Below are positions 11,592 to 22,728 of a stretch of 64,000 bases of DNA, in pieces. A program made the translations under genes and the position numbers. Positions within the stretch are counted from its first letter, which is position 1. Every line of letters starts with the position of its first letter. A model generated the notes under the pieces. It saw nothing but the letters and a program-made list of their open reading frames with translations, did no database searches and was not told the DNA's origin. Origin of the DNA: Dugong dugon. Lineage: Eukaryota; Chordata; Mammalia; Sirenia; Dugongidae. The stretch covers positions 91,385,601 through 91,449,600 of the forward strand of contig CM057472.1 of NCBI GenBank assembly GCA_030035585.1, given 5' to 3'.

Positions 11592-11762
11592 CCTGGAGTC
11601 ATGGTTGTACAGTGGTTAAGAGCTCGGCTTCTAACCAAAATGTCAGCAGTTCAAATCCACCGGCTGCTCCTTGGAAACCCTGTGGGGCAGTTCTACTCTG
11701 TCCTATAGGATCACTGTGAGTCAGAATTGACAAGATGGCAATGGGTTTGGTTTTGTTTTTTT
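11592..11762 (+). mobile_element. AfroSINE
   Basis: Head 'ctggagtcatggttgtacag', then 'gtggttaagagctcggcttc', a B-box-like 'cagttcaaatcc', 'ctccttggaaaccctgtgg' and 'gtcctataggatcactgtga', with a T-rich tail. It is shorter than the 3163 copy: the middle block between the tRNA-like part and 'ccttggaaacc' is absent, as in a shorter AfroSINE subtype. No clear TSD. Confidence 0.88.
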
Positions 11763-12289
11763 TACTAAACATGCTAGCACTTTTCTCTGGAAGAAAGTGC
11801 AATCTCTATCTTCCAAAGCTGTTCATTATATAATCATCATTGACAAGATAGTCTGGAGGAAAAAAGACAGTCAATGCCTCTACTTTCAAGCTACATAGAA
11901 ACATGAATGACCCATGGAGAATTAACTTCCCAAATCAAGGGACCATTGATTTGTGAAATCTCATCTAGAAGTAAGTATTTATGCTGAGCTGTACAATATA
12001 TCACAACTAGAAGAATACAGCTCCAAAGGAACAGGGGAAGTTAGTAGCACTAAATGGGAACTAAATACTGGTATATCTTTATTGTTTTTGAGAAGAACTA
12101 CTACTTCAGTCCATTTTCTAGTAAGATAACACAAAGTGCAGATAATTCAACATGTGTTGGTGTATTCACTTGCAGTCTAAACAGGGCTACAGCAGCCATC
12201 ACTCGAATATCTCCATTTTGTTTGCCACTTACACTTAACGTCATTAAATAGTCCTCTTTTTTAACTATCAGTCTTCTTCCTCTAGATTT
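11763..12289. other. Anonymous sequence
   Basis: No gene or repeat is recognised between the AfroSINE and the antisense L1. Confidence 0.4.
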
Positions 12290-14095
12290 TTAATGTAAAT
12301 ACTTTATTGAAGTACAACACATACAGATAAATGAAAAAATGTTAATTATAGACCTTGAATTAAAACAAGATACACTCATGAAACTGGTACCCATATGAAG
12401 AAACAAAACATTACCAGCACCCAAAAAACTCTCTATGTTTATTAATTTATTAGTCTTTTAAATTAATCAGCTTCTTAACTTTGTAGGACCATTTCTGATA
12501 TAAGCGTTGTGTGAGTGAATATAGACTTACTATGTTTCTGAGTTTCTTCCGTGTTTTTGTAGGTAGTTGGAGTTTGTTTGTTCTCGCCGCTTTACAGATT
12601 TCAGTTAATGAACTCATCACGATTCATTATCCATTCTACTCTTGAAGGATGTTTGAATTGTTTTACCTTTTGTTGCTATCAGCAAATACATGACTTTCGG
12701 TAAACATACATCACTTTTTTGTTGATTATATGCCTAGAATGTTGGACAACTGTATTCTACCAATACGTGATTATGTGATTTGCTTTCTAATACTTTCAAC
12801 ATTGTCTATTGATGAGAAGATCTTTTTAATTTTAAATAAGGTTTGATTAGTCTTTATATATATATACACACATACGCACACGTATACATATATATATATT
12901 TATATATATTATGTTTTGCATTTCATGTTGTTTGTAAAAAGTCTTTGACAACCTGGAGGTCATGAAAATGTTTTCTTAAGTTTTAGTCTAAAAGCTTTAT
13001 TGTTTTACCTTGCACATTTATATTTATAATCCATTTGAAGTTGATTTCTATGTAAGATGTGCAGTAAGGGTGGAAATTCGATTTTCCCAGCACCATTTAA
13101 TAAAAAGGCATTCATTCTCTACTGAACCTCCATTTATCATTATATGTGGAACAACTTCTGTACAACTTTTTTTATTGTTCATTTTGCTATGTTTCTGCTG
13201 TTTTAATTATCATCATTTTAAGTAAAAGTTGATGTCCTGTATATAATTCTTCAAGGTTTTATTATTCTTCAACATTATCTTCAAGATATCTCACCCTTGT
13301 GTATTTCCATGTTAATTTTACAATCAGCTAGGTTCCACAAAATTAAAATGCTGTGAATTTTAAGTTGGTGTGCATTGAATCTATAGATCAGTGTGGGGAT
13401 ATTTGACTCCTTAGCAATATTGAATAGTTCATTACCTGAACATGCTATATTCTAACCATTATTTTGACATTTTAAAATTTCTCTTGATTATGATGTTTAT
13501 TATTTAACGTAGAGGTTTTACACATTCCTTATTGGATTTATTGGTAGGTATTTGAAGTTTTTTTGTGATGTTGTAAATTGGATGAATTAAAAAAAATTTC
13601 TATTTGCGGCTGATATATAAAATAAAAGATTTCTCTGTATTTACATTGTAACTTGAGATCTTGCTATTACTGAATCAAATAATGTATCTGGATATTCTCT
13701 GGATTTTTATGTACACATTATGTTAAATAAAAACTGTGATAGATTTATTTCTACTATCCCAGTAATTAAACTTTTGTATCTTTCTCCTACCAATTCGCTA
13801 GTTGGACCTCCAGTAAAATGAGAAAAGAAATAACAGTAGTGAAACTTCTTGTCTTCTCCCTGCCCATCCCACCCCCACCTCAAAGACAAATGTACAATAG
13901 CTCATCATTAAAGTCTGATGTTTATTATAGGTTTTATGTAAATGTTATTTATTACATTATGGAAATTCTCTTTTTCTAATCTTAGTATGTTGAGGGTTTT
14001 CTTTATTGTGCATGGATGTTGAATTTTATCAAATGCTTTTATTCCATCTATTAATATCATATGATTCTTCTATGAGCATGCACTAATTAAATTTA
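12290..14095 (-). mobile_element. Old L1 fragment (3'UTR to reverse transcriptase), antisense
   Basis: Read on the minus strand this is a decayed L1. Plus-strand blocks typical of antisense L1 ORF2 include 'atccattctactcttgaagg', 'ttgacaacctggaggtcatg', 'cccagcaccatttaataaaa' and 'tgttgaattttatcaaatgc'. Reading frames are destroyed. A TA/CA microsatellite at about 12855-12912 interrupts it. It probably abuts a second antisense L1 at about 14100. Confidence 0.7.
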
Positions 14096-14456
14096 TTTTA
14101 TTTTTGAAATTAAAAAAATAATTTAGATAGAGTACATTCCATCCTCTTTACAGTATACTTCTTCAAGTTTTGACGAACACATACAGTCATATACAAAACA
14201 CCACAGTCAAGATATAGAAGAGTTCTATAATATCAAAATATTCCTTCATGCCCCTTCAAGTCAATGTATTCACAGGCTCTCTAGCAAATGATGAATTTTT
14301 ACTATTCAAACAGTATTTTTCTTTTCTAGATGTCATAAGAGCGATCTGCCTTCTTTCACTTAGCATAATGCATGTGGGATTCATTATGTCGAGAAACTTT
14401 ATGTGCTCGATTGCCATCCATATGTCCTTTTATCTTGATCACTATGGCTTTACATT

Positions 14457-14667
14457 GTTATTGTTAGTTGCTGTCTGAGTTGATTGCAACTATGGTGAGC
14501 CCATGTGTTCCAAAGTTGAACTGTGCCATAGGGTTTTCATGGGTAAGTTGGAATCGACTCTACAGCAAATGGTTTGGTTTCGGTTTGAAATTTTAACAGA
14601 AGCAGATCGCCTGGCGTTGTTTTCCATGGTACTGATGCGTGGGTTCAACCCACAACCTTTATTAGAT
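14457..14667 (-). mobile_element. AfroSINE, antisense, inserted in old L1
   Basis: Plus-strand blocks are the reverse complement of AfroSINE: 'agttgctgtctgagttgatt', 'actgtgccatagggttttca', 'agcagatcgcctggcgttg' and 'gcgtgggttcaaccc' (B-box side). The L1 sequence resumes on both sides. An imperfect 9-bp repeat, 'ctttacatt' (14448-14456) and 'cttacaatt' (14668-14676), fits a TSD. Confidence 0.8.
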
Positions 14668-15067
14668 CTTACAATTTGGTACAGTGAGTCCTCCAATTTT
14701 TTTCTTTTTTTTCAAGTTTTTTTTAGCTGTTTCAGTTTCTTCGTACCCCGCCCATAGAAAATTTAGAATATGTTCGTTAATTTACACAAAAATTCTTGCT
14801 GGTGTCTTCCTTGGGATTACATTGAATTTATATGTTAGTTCAGTAGAAACTGACATCATAACAATCTTGATACTTCCATTACAAGAACATGGTGCATATT
14901 TCCTTTTACTTAGATCTTCTTTGATTATTTTCGTGTTTTGAAGATTTCATACAAACCCTGCAAATATTTTGTTATATTTCACATATGCATTTTATGTTTT
15001 ACAGCTATTGCAAAAGATTATTTTCTTGACATTTCAATTTCCAATTGTTGGTTGCTAGTATATAGAT

Positions 15068-15103
15068 GGAGCCCTGGTGGCACAGTGGTTAAGTGCTTAT
15101 ACA
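15068..15103 (+). mobile_element. AfroSINE 5' head only
   Basis: Only 'ggagccctggtggcacagtg' plus 'gttaagtgctta' of the AfroSINE is present, embedded in antisense L1 sequence that continues on both sides. The rest is missing, so this is a deletion remnant. Confidence 0.75.
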
Positions 15104-15689
15104 ATTGATTTTTGAATAATGGATTTGTATTTTGTGACAATGAAAAATCACTTCTTAGGTCTTTTGTGTAGCTCCTTTACAATTTTCTCGTACACATGTC
15201 ATCATGAAAATACGGAAGAAGGTTTTTCCCAATCTATGTGTTTTATGTCTTTTTCGTGGCTTGTAGCACTGCATACGACTTCCAGTATGCTATATAGCAG
15301 TGGTGAGAGGGGATATCTTTGCCTTGTTACTGTTAAATATGATATTAGCTCTAGACTTCTTATAGATGTGCTTTATCAGGTTTCTTCTTAGTCTTTGAGA
15401 GTTTGTATCATAAAAAGATAATAAACAATGAGAAATGATTTTACTGCCTCGATTGAGGTAATCAATGTTGTTCTTTTTAGTTTGTTGATATGGTGAATTA
15501 CATTAATTGATTTTAGAATATTCAAATATACTTGCACTCTCAAATTCCCACTTGATTACTTTAAAGACTACAATTATCTGATTAAATTCTCCATAACTTA
15601 TTGTTGTTTTCATGGTTTTTCTATATTCTTAAACATATTAATCATAATTATGTAGGCCTTTATAATTAAATAGCATAACAATAAAATAT

Positions 15690-15850
15690 ATACTATAGAT
15701 TGTGTATTAATATATTATATATAATATATCATATAGTAATGCATATAATATTAACATATATGATGTATTACATATTTTATGTAATACATAATATGTATTT
15801 TACATACGGTAACATACTACATATAAAGTATAATATCCTGAACATTTGTA
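15690..15850. repeat. AT-rich palindromic tract with perfect hairpin
   Basis: Almost pure A/T sequence. At 15763-15789 'atgtattacata' and its exact reverse complement 'tatgtaatacat' flank a 3-base loop. AT-rich palindromes of this kind can extrude cruciforms and mutate quickly. Confidence 0.8.
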
Positions 15851-16650
15851 CATTTGTTCCTGTTGTCTTTTTTTTTTTTCTCTTAGATTTTAGGCCTGTT
15901 GTCTGCCTTGTGCCATGTGAAGTAATTTTTTACTAAATCTGAATTTGTGTAAGAAAAATTGTATGGCAAAGCTATCTTCTTCCAGAGAGGAGCCTACCTT
16001 TCACTGGTAAAATTTACAAATCAGTGGCTATTTGCTTTAATCCAGAAGAAGACTGTGCTGTGTACTGGCTGAGTTTTTCCCTTGTTTCACCTCAGGCTCT
16101 CTCGTTAGAACCTGGCCCTCCAGGTTTTCAACAGACAGGCTAGTGATTTGTTTGTATTCCCTTCCCCTGATGGGTATGGACCTATAATCTTTGTCTCAGG
16201 AGATTTTTGAAAGCGCCACTCTCCAGAAATTTTCTTCTTAGGATTTTAGCATTCCAACCTATGCTGCCCTAGAATCTGGCTAATGTACCACCTTTCAAAG
16301 TCGCTGCCAAAAGTTTTGCTATTTTATTCTGAATCCTAGCAGCAAAGCTCATGGGTACAACCTAAATTCTTGGCTCTCTGCCCATACCCATAATCAGCAA
16401 ATGCTTTCAGTGTAAAAGTGGCAACATAAGATCAAATCACTCTTTGAACTTTGACCCTTTCTGGAATGTTAGCCAACCCAGAATCATTGTGTGTGTAGCT
16501 TCCTGCTGTCCTCAAACAGCTGATTTTTGTATTGTATGTAGTTTTTTTTAATTGTGGCAGCTCTCAGCAGAACAACTGATCTGTCACTAGTCACTGCATA
16601 TCACTTGCAAGAAATTTTTACCCCCATAGATTTTTTTCCCACAGTATCAG
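15851..16650 (-). repeat. Possible antisense old L1 5' region
   Basis: Some blocks ('gccatgtgaagtaattttt', 'cttccagagaggagccta') recall antisense sequence of old mammalian L1 5' ends, and the position continues the antisense L1s upstream. Similarity is weak, and the rest is unassigned. Confidence 0.35.
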
Positions 16651-16875
16651 GAACTTTCACAATATTAGGAATTTTGTCTTCTTTAACACTTGTTTTGATC
16701 TCCAGCTCATAAGTACTAGCTCACACATAGTAAACCATCTTTGTAAATCTGCTAAATAAATCGACAATCAACATACTTCCAGCAAAACAGGCAACTCTAT
16801 CAAATGTAAGTTGTCTTGTTTTGAATGTGTCAATATAACTCTAAAAAAAAAACTATATTCTATGTCACTATTCTG

Positions 16876-18935
16876 TACTACCTTGAGTATATACCTCCTG
16901 AATTTAGCAACCACCTCAAGAATAGATTTGAGACATTGAACACTAGTGATTGAAGACAGGACAAGTTATAGGATGACATCAAGGACATCATACATGAAGA
17001 AAGCAAGAGGTCATTAAAGAGACAGGAAAGAAAGAAAAGACAAAAATGGATGTCAGAAGAGATTCTGAAGCTTGCTCTTGAATGTCGAGTAGCTAAAACG
17101 AACGGAAGAAATGACCAAGTAAAAGAGCTGAACAGAAGATTTAAAAGGGCAGCTCGAGAAGACACGGTAAAGTATTATAATGAAATTTGCAAAGATCTGG
17201 AGTTAGAAAACCAAAAGGGAAGAACACGCCCGACATTCCTCAAGCTGAAAGAACTAAATAAAAAATTCAAGCAGTGGCTTGTAATACTGAAGGATTCTAT
17301 GGGCAAAACACTGAATGACACAAGAAAAATCAAAAGAAGAGGGAAGGAACACACAGAGTCACTGTACCAGAAATAACTGGTAGACGTTCAGCCTTTTCAG
17401 GAGGTAGCATATGAATTAAGAACTGATGGTACTGAAGGAAGAAGTCCAATGCACTGAAAGCATTGGAGAAAAAAAGTCTCTAGGATTTAACAGAATATAA
17501 GGTGTTTTAACAAATGAATGCAATGCTGGAGGCATTCACTCATTTATGTCAAGAAATTTGGAAGAGGGCTACTTGGCCAACTGACTAGAGAAGATTTGTA
17601 TTTGTACCCATTTCAAAGAAAGGTGATCCAACAGAATGTGGAAATCAAGGAACAATAACATTAATATTACATGCAAGTAAAATATTGCTGAAGAGAACTC
17701 AAAAACTGTTGCAGCAGTACATTGACAGGGAATTACCAGAAATTCAGGCCAGATTCGGAAGAGGATGTGGAACAGAGGATATCATTGCTGATGTCAGATG
17801 GATCTTAGCTGAAGCAGACAGTATCAGAAAGATATTTACCTGTGTTTCTTTTTTTGACTATGCAAAGGCATTTGACTGTGTGGATCATAACAAATTGTGA
17901 ATAATATTGTGAAGAATAGGAATTCCAGAACACTTAATTGTGTTCATGTGGAATCTGTACATAAACAAAGAGGCAGTTTTTTTTGGACAGAACAAGGGGA
18001 TATTACCTGGGTTAGAATCAGGCAAGGTGTGCATCAGGTTGTTTCCTTCCATCATACTTATTTGGTCTGTATGCTGAGCAATTAATCCGAGAAATTGGTC
18101 TATATGAAGAGGAACGCAGCATCAGGATTGGAGGAAGACGTATTAACAACTGCATTATGTGGATGACACAATCTTGCTTGTTGAATGTGAAGAGGATTTG
18201 AAGCACTTATTGATGAAGAGCAGACTACAGCCTTCAGTATGGATTACACCTCAGCATAAAGAAAACAAAAATCCTCACAACTGGATCAATAAGCAACATC
18301 ACGATAAATGGAGAAAAGATAGAATTTGTCAAGGATTTCATTTTACCTGGATCCATAATCAACACCCATTGAAGCAGCAGTCAAGAATCAAACAACGTGT
18401 TGCATTGGGCATATCTGCTGCAAAAGACATCTTTAAAGTATTAAAAAGCAAAGATGTCACTTTGAGGACTGAGGTGGCCAGACACAAGCTATTGTATTTT
18501 CAATCACCTCATATGCATGTGAAAGCTGAACAATGAATAAAAAAGACCTAAGAAGAATTGATGCCTTTGAATTATGGTGTTGGTGAAGAATACTGAACAA
18601 TCCATGGACTGCTAGAAGAAAGAACAAATGTCTTGGAAGAAGTACAGTCAGAATGCTCCTTAGAATCAAGGATTGTGAGACTACATCTTACATACTTTGG
18701 ACATGTTATCAGGAGGGACCAGTCCCTGGAGAAGGACATCATACTTGGTAAAGTGGAGGGTCAGTGTAAAAGGGGAAGATCTTCAATGAGATGGTCTGAC
18801 ACAGTGACCACAACAACGGGCTCAAATATAGCACCAATTGTGAGGACAGTAAAGGACCTGGCAATGTTCTTTTCTGTTGTACATATGGTTGTTCTAAGTT
18901 GCAGCAGACTCCACAGCGCTTAACAACAGCAACAA
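16876..18935 (+). mobile_element. RTE (BovB-like) LINE, 5'-truncated, decayed
   Basis: About 2.06 kb of RTE on the plus strand, lacking the endonuclease end. Broken frames still show the reverse transcriptase: at 17685-17900 'LPEIQARFGRGCGTEDIIAD' and the motif-A-like 'FFDYAKAFDCVDHNKL', and a degraded 'DDTILLVE' region at 18159. The end carries 'gttgttctaagttgcagcag' and the tail 'ttaacaacagcaacaac'. Frameshifts and stops are frequent, so no protein is made. The 5' junction is set by alignment with the minus-strand RTE at 48042-51244. No convincing TSD. Confidence 0.88.
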
Positions 18936-18965
18936 CATTCTACCCTATCATTTATTGGTAATTAT

Positions 18966-19030
18966 AGGTATAGGGTTGCTATGAGTTAGAATCGACTGGA
19001 TGGCAATGGTTTGTGTGTGTGTGTGTATAT
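18966..19030 (+). repeat. AfroSINE 3'-tail remnant with (TG)n
   Basis: 'tatagggttgctatgagtta' and 'gaatcgactggatggcaatg' are the AfroSINE 3' end; a TG microsatellite follows. The 5' portion is absent. Confidence 0.7.
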
Positions 19031-19258
19031 AGATTTAGTTTCTTTATGATTTTGATTTTGTCATTATAGCACTAAGGAGATACTTGCCACTATTCTACCT
19101 TATTGTGTTGATAATACTAAAGAGAGGGAAAAAAGAGGACACCTGCTATAAACACAGTAGTACTTACTGAATATTTTCTGTATAGCATACATTAAAGACA
19201 AAGAGTTCTGTTTCCTCAAACATTTGATTAACACTTTCAATTCAAACAAATGTTTTAT
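19031..19258. other. Anonymous sequence upstream of L1-A
   Basis: AT-rich, no repeat recognised. It ends in the A-rich insertion target 'ttataaaaatag'. Confidence 0.5.
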
Positions 19259-19273
19259 AAAAATAGTCATTGG
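19259..19273. repeat. 5' TSD of L1-A
   Basis: 'aaaaatagtcattgg' is repeated exactly at 28056-28070. It defines the ends of L1-A and fits cleavage by an L1 endonuclease at a T/A-rich site. Confidence 0.92.
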
Positions 19274-19283
19274 GAGAGAGGGG

Positions 19284-19292
19284 CAAGATGGC
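19284..19292 (+). promoter_or_regulatory. YY1-type motif at L1-A 5' end
   Basis: 'caagatggc' lies about 10 bases inside the element. In human L1 a YY1 site in this position directs accurate initiation at the first base. The same motif occurs at 52230 (L1-B) and 41337 (L1-C). Confidence 0.75.
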
Positions 19293-19643
19293 GCTCTAGG
19301 CAGAAACACCACGCCGTTCCTCCACAGCAAAGATCCGAAAAACTAAGCCTAACAGAGAATCAACAATCCTGAAACCCTAGAACACCAAATGAAGAGATAA
19401 AGAACTCAGCCAAACACCAAACGGAGTGAGAATACTAAAAGAGAACGGAGAGCGAGGAGAGACTCAGGCAGAGATTCCTTACCAGCTAACGCAGCGTGGA
19501 TCCACCATCTTGGATTCCTATCGGAGACCAGCAAACGGGAGAGCAGCCTTGCAGAGCATCTGGTCGGAGACAGAACGACCGGTAAACTGCGGTGCGCGCT
19601 CTCCCACCACCCACCCCTCTCCGCCTCAGCTGGGGATCCCCTG

Positions 19644-20470
19644 CTTTCCGTGGCCAGGGTCTCTGGGCTGGGGGGCGCCGGTGCTTGGATTCCGCGCGCC
19701 TGGGCTGGCGGCTTTCTGGGAGCCGTTTGCTGGCAGCTAGCGAACCTTTCTCTGCCGCCTCCCCCTCCTTTTCCCTGGGTGCCTGGTTCCGAGTGCCGTC
19801 TCTGCTCTCTCCTGCGGGGCTGTAGGGCTGCGTGCGGGCGTGTGGCTGTTTCTGGGTCTGGGCTCCCGTGTGGGTGGGATCCCGGGGCCTTTGTTCATTC
19901 GCCCCTCTGCTTTCCGTGGCCGGAGTCCCTGAGCAGGGGGGCGCCGGTGCTTGGATTCCGCACGCCCGGGCTGGAGGCTTTCTGGGAGCCGTTTGCTGGC
20001 ACCTAGCGAACCTTTTTCTGCCGCCTCCCCCTCCTTTTGCCTGGGTGCCTGGTTCCGAGTGCCGTCTCTGCTCTCTCCTGCGGGGCTGTAGGGCTGCGTG
20101 CGGGCGTGTGGCTGTTTCTAGGTCTGGGCCCCCGCGTGGGTGGGATCCCGGGGCCTTTGTTCGTTGGCCCCTCTGCTTTCCGTGGCCGGAGTCCCTGAGC
20201 AGGGGGGCGCCGGTGCTTGGATTCCGCGTGCCCGGGCGGGGGGCTTTCTGGGAGCCATTTGCTGGCACCTAGCGAACCTTTTTCTGCCGCCTCCCCCTCC
20301 TTTTGCCTGGGTGCCTGGGTCCGGGTGCTGTCTCTGCTCTCTCCTGCGGGGCTGTGGAGCTGCGTTCGGGCGTGTGGCTGTTTCCAGGTCTGGGCTCCCG
20401 CGCGGGTGGGATCCTGGGGCCTTTGTTCGTTGGCCCCTCTGCTTCCCGTGGCCACGGTCACTTAACCCCA
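19644..20470 (+). repeat. L1-A 5'UTR tandem units, 266 bp, about three copies
   Basis: The marker 'tttccgtggcc' (or 'ttcccgtggcc') recurs with starts near 19644, 19910, 20176 and 20442, so the spacing is 266 bp each time. Each unit carries a 'gggcgccggtgcttggattc' block, a 'cctccccctccttttgcctg' block and a 'ctctcctgcggggctgt' block. The region is GC- and CpG-rich in an AT-rich neighbourhood. By analogy with mouse L1 monomers, the units may be the promoter. Long open frames on both strands here follow from the GC-rich composition. Confidence 0.9.
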
Positions 20471-21247
20471 AGACTATCAGCTTCTTGGAATTCACGCCCC
20501 TGAGTGGGGGCTCTCTGGGTCCCATTTGTAGGCACCGACTGCTGGTGTTGCCCTTTTTTTTTTTTTTTTTCTCAATTTTATTTTTTCTTCCTTTTTTGAT
20601 TAGTTTTGTCATATTTTACCTCTTTTTCTCTTTTGTCTTTCTTCATTGCTTAATTTCTTGTCCCTCTATCTCTTCCTTCTCTTTCTGATCCCTGAATACC
20701 AGGCGATGTATGCCTCTGTACCTTCTGGCCAGGCTGAGCTGTGAAAATTGAGACCGACTCCCCCAGACCTCATAGCTGCATCGGTGCGATCCCTGGGAAC
20801 TTTGCAGTTTTTTAACTTTTCTGATTTTCATTTGGTCATTCTTTCCTTTTCTTTCTCTTCCCCCTTCTGGTTTCCTCCATCCCATAGTCTCTCATCTGTA
20901 CATTCCAACGACAAACTCCCCTAGTATTCTTTTATGTTTGTACGCTTTTTGCTCCTCCTCCTCTCTCCTCTCTCCCATATCCAGCTTAGCTTCACACATA
21001 ACCATCTTCCCGCTGCACCCTACCTACCTGCACCGTGCACTAGACATCACATCACCAAGCGGTGCAGGCACGCCCTATTGGAACCTGCCCAGCACTGACT
21101 ACCGACTGTCCTGGTGGCTGCGGTGAGTGCCACAAGCAACCCATCCCAGTGGCTCCTCCTCAACTAGATCTGCCCAGCTGTACCACAAGAACAAAAAAAA
21201 AAAAAAAAAAAAATCTACAATCAATAAACGAGAGAAATATCTACTGA

Positions 21248-22297
21248 ATGCCCCGAAAACAGCAAACAATATCAAAACATTTACAAAAACAAGACAAGAT
21301 GGCTCCAATAGGCGTCCAAATTAAAACACCAGATAACTCTCCTGTGGAAGAAAATGCACTAGAAGTACCTGATACGGAACTCAAATCACTAATACTCGGA
21401 ATTTTCCAAGAACTGAGGCAAAAAGCTGACAAACATGAGGAAAAAATAGACAAATTTATGGAAAATACAGACAAAAAATTGGAAGAATTCAGGAAGATGA
21501 TGCAAGAACAAAATGCCAAAATAAATTCACAACTCGAAATTATACAAAAACAACAATTAGAAATCCAAAAGATAAACAACAAGATTTCAGAAATGGACGG
21601 TGTCATAGAAGAGCTGAGAAGTAGATTTGAAACCATGGAAGACAGGATCAGTGGAACTGAAGACAAACACTTGGATACAACTCTGTTTCAGGAAAACTCA
21701 GAAAAAAGAACAAAGAAAAATGAAGAGACCCTGAGAGTTATGTGGGACACAATTAAAAGCAAAAACTTACGAGTGATTGGCATACCAGAACAGGGGAAGA
21801 AAACAGAAAACACAGAGAGGATCATTGAGGAACTGCTGACAGAAAACTTTCCCAATATCATGAAAGATGAAAAGCTGGTCATCCAAGAAGCTCAACGAAC
21901 CCCATATAGAATAGACCCCAAAAGAAAATCACCAAGACATATCATATTCACACTCGCTAAAACTAAAGACAAACAAAGAATCCTGAGAGCAGCTCGGGAA
22001 AAACAAGAAGTCACATACAGAGGAGAAACAATAAGACTAAGCTCAGATTATTCAGCAGAAACCATGCAGGCAAGAAGGCAATGGGATGACATATATAAAA
22101 TCTTGAAAGAAAAAAATTGTCAGCCAAGAATAATATATCCTGCAAAACTCTCATTCAGATTTGATGGTGAAATTAGGTCATTTCCAGATAAACAGAAACT
22201 AAAGGAATATGCAAAAGTCAAACCAAACTTACAAGAATTATTAAAGGGAGTTCTTCGATCTGAGGACAAACAGCTTAAGCCCTCAGGCAGGACCTAG
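21248..22297 (+). CDS. L1-A ORF1 protein (RNA-binding chaperone), intact
   Basis: Complete 349-codon frame. L1 ORF1p is a trimeric RNA-binding protein that coats L1 RNA in the cytoplasm and is needed in cis for retrotransposition. Residues 1 to about 45 are a variable N-terminus. Residues about 46-155 are rich in E, K and Q with heptad-like spacing, as in the trimerising coiled coil. The RRM-like domain follows (begins near 'NLRVIGIPEQ', about residue 175), and the C-terminal domain includes 'AETMQARRQWDDIYKILKEK' and 'QPRIIYPAKLSF'. Length is close to human ORF1p (338). The start is the first ATG after the A-rich end of the 5'UTR and is conserved in L1-B. No stop or frameshift is present. 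Confidence 0.95.
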   Translation: MPRKQQTISKHLQKQDKMAPIGVQIKTPDNSPVEENALEVPDTELKSLILGIFQELRQKADKHEEKIDKFMENTDKKLEEFRKMMQEQNAKINSQLEIIQKQQLEIQKINNKISEMDGVIEELRSRFETMEDRISGTEDKHLDTTLFQENSEKRTKKNEETLRVMWDTIKSKNLRVIGIPEQGKKTENTERIIEELLTENFPNIMKDEKLVIQEAQRTPYRIDPKRKSPRHIIFTLAKTKDKQRILRAAREKQEVTYRGETIRLSSDYSAETMQARRQWDDIYKILKEKNCQPRIIYPAKLSFRFDGEIRSFPDKQKLKEYAKVKPNLQELLKGVLRSEDKQLKPSGRT

Positions 22298-22728
22298 GAC
22301 CTAGGACGCAGGTTAACATGAACCAGATACCATTCTAGGAACTGAATTACAGACGACTTTCCAAAAACAAAAGATATACAACAGGGAATCAGAGAAATCA
22401 ATCAAAGGATGACAACAACATCAAAACAATGAAAGAGGGAACAAACGGCATAGGTATAGAACCTTCTAAAGGAGAAGAAGGCAAGGCGATACCAAGTAAC
22501 GGTAGACTGCTTCAAAATTATAAAGATAAGGGTAAAATTCATGGTAACCACAAAAAAAGTTAACAAACCAACTCATAAAAATAAAGACAAAAAACATAAA
22601 GTCTCAACAAAACCAAAACCTACAAAAACAAAAGAAATGAACACAAAATCCACAAACAAAAGGAACTCAGCACAAGAGAGTAAGAAGAACAAAGAAAACT
22701 TCAGCATCACAAAAAAAAGCACTACAAA
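22298..22728 (+). other. L1-A ORF1-ORF2 spacer, 431 bp
   Basis: Much longer than the 63-nt spacer of human L1. It is A-rich and T-poor. Its second half is open in the frame described at 22541-22732. Confidence 0.85.

Larger units (their letters stand above)
14100..15560 (-). mobile_element. Second old L1 fragment, antisense, interrupted by SINEs
   Basis: 3'UTR-like sequence restarts at about 14105, so this is a separate L1 from the one before it. ORF2-type antisense blocks include 'agtgagtcctccaattt', 'tttagaatatgttcgttaat', 'aatttccaattgttggttgc' and 'cttccagtatgctatatagc'. It is interrupted by an AfroSINE at 14457-14667 and by a short AfroSINE head at 15068-15103. No coding capacity remains. 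Confidence 0.7.

Noticed and set aside
19644-20470. A satellite DNA or CpG-island promoter of a host gene
   Set aside because: The array occurs at the same place in both full-length L1s, inside their TSDs, so it belongs to the element.
19592-20688. Several plus-strand proline/leucine/glycine-rich open frames in GC-rich sequence
   Set aside because: They lie in the L1 5'UTR tandem units, change frame with each 266-bp step, and are explained by GC-rich composition.
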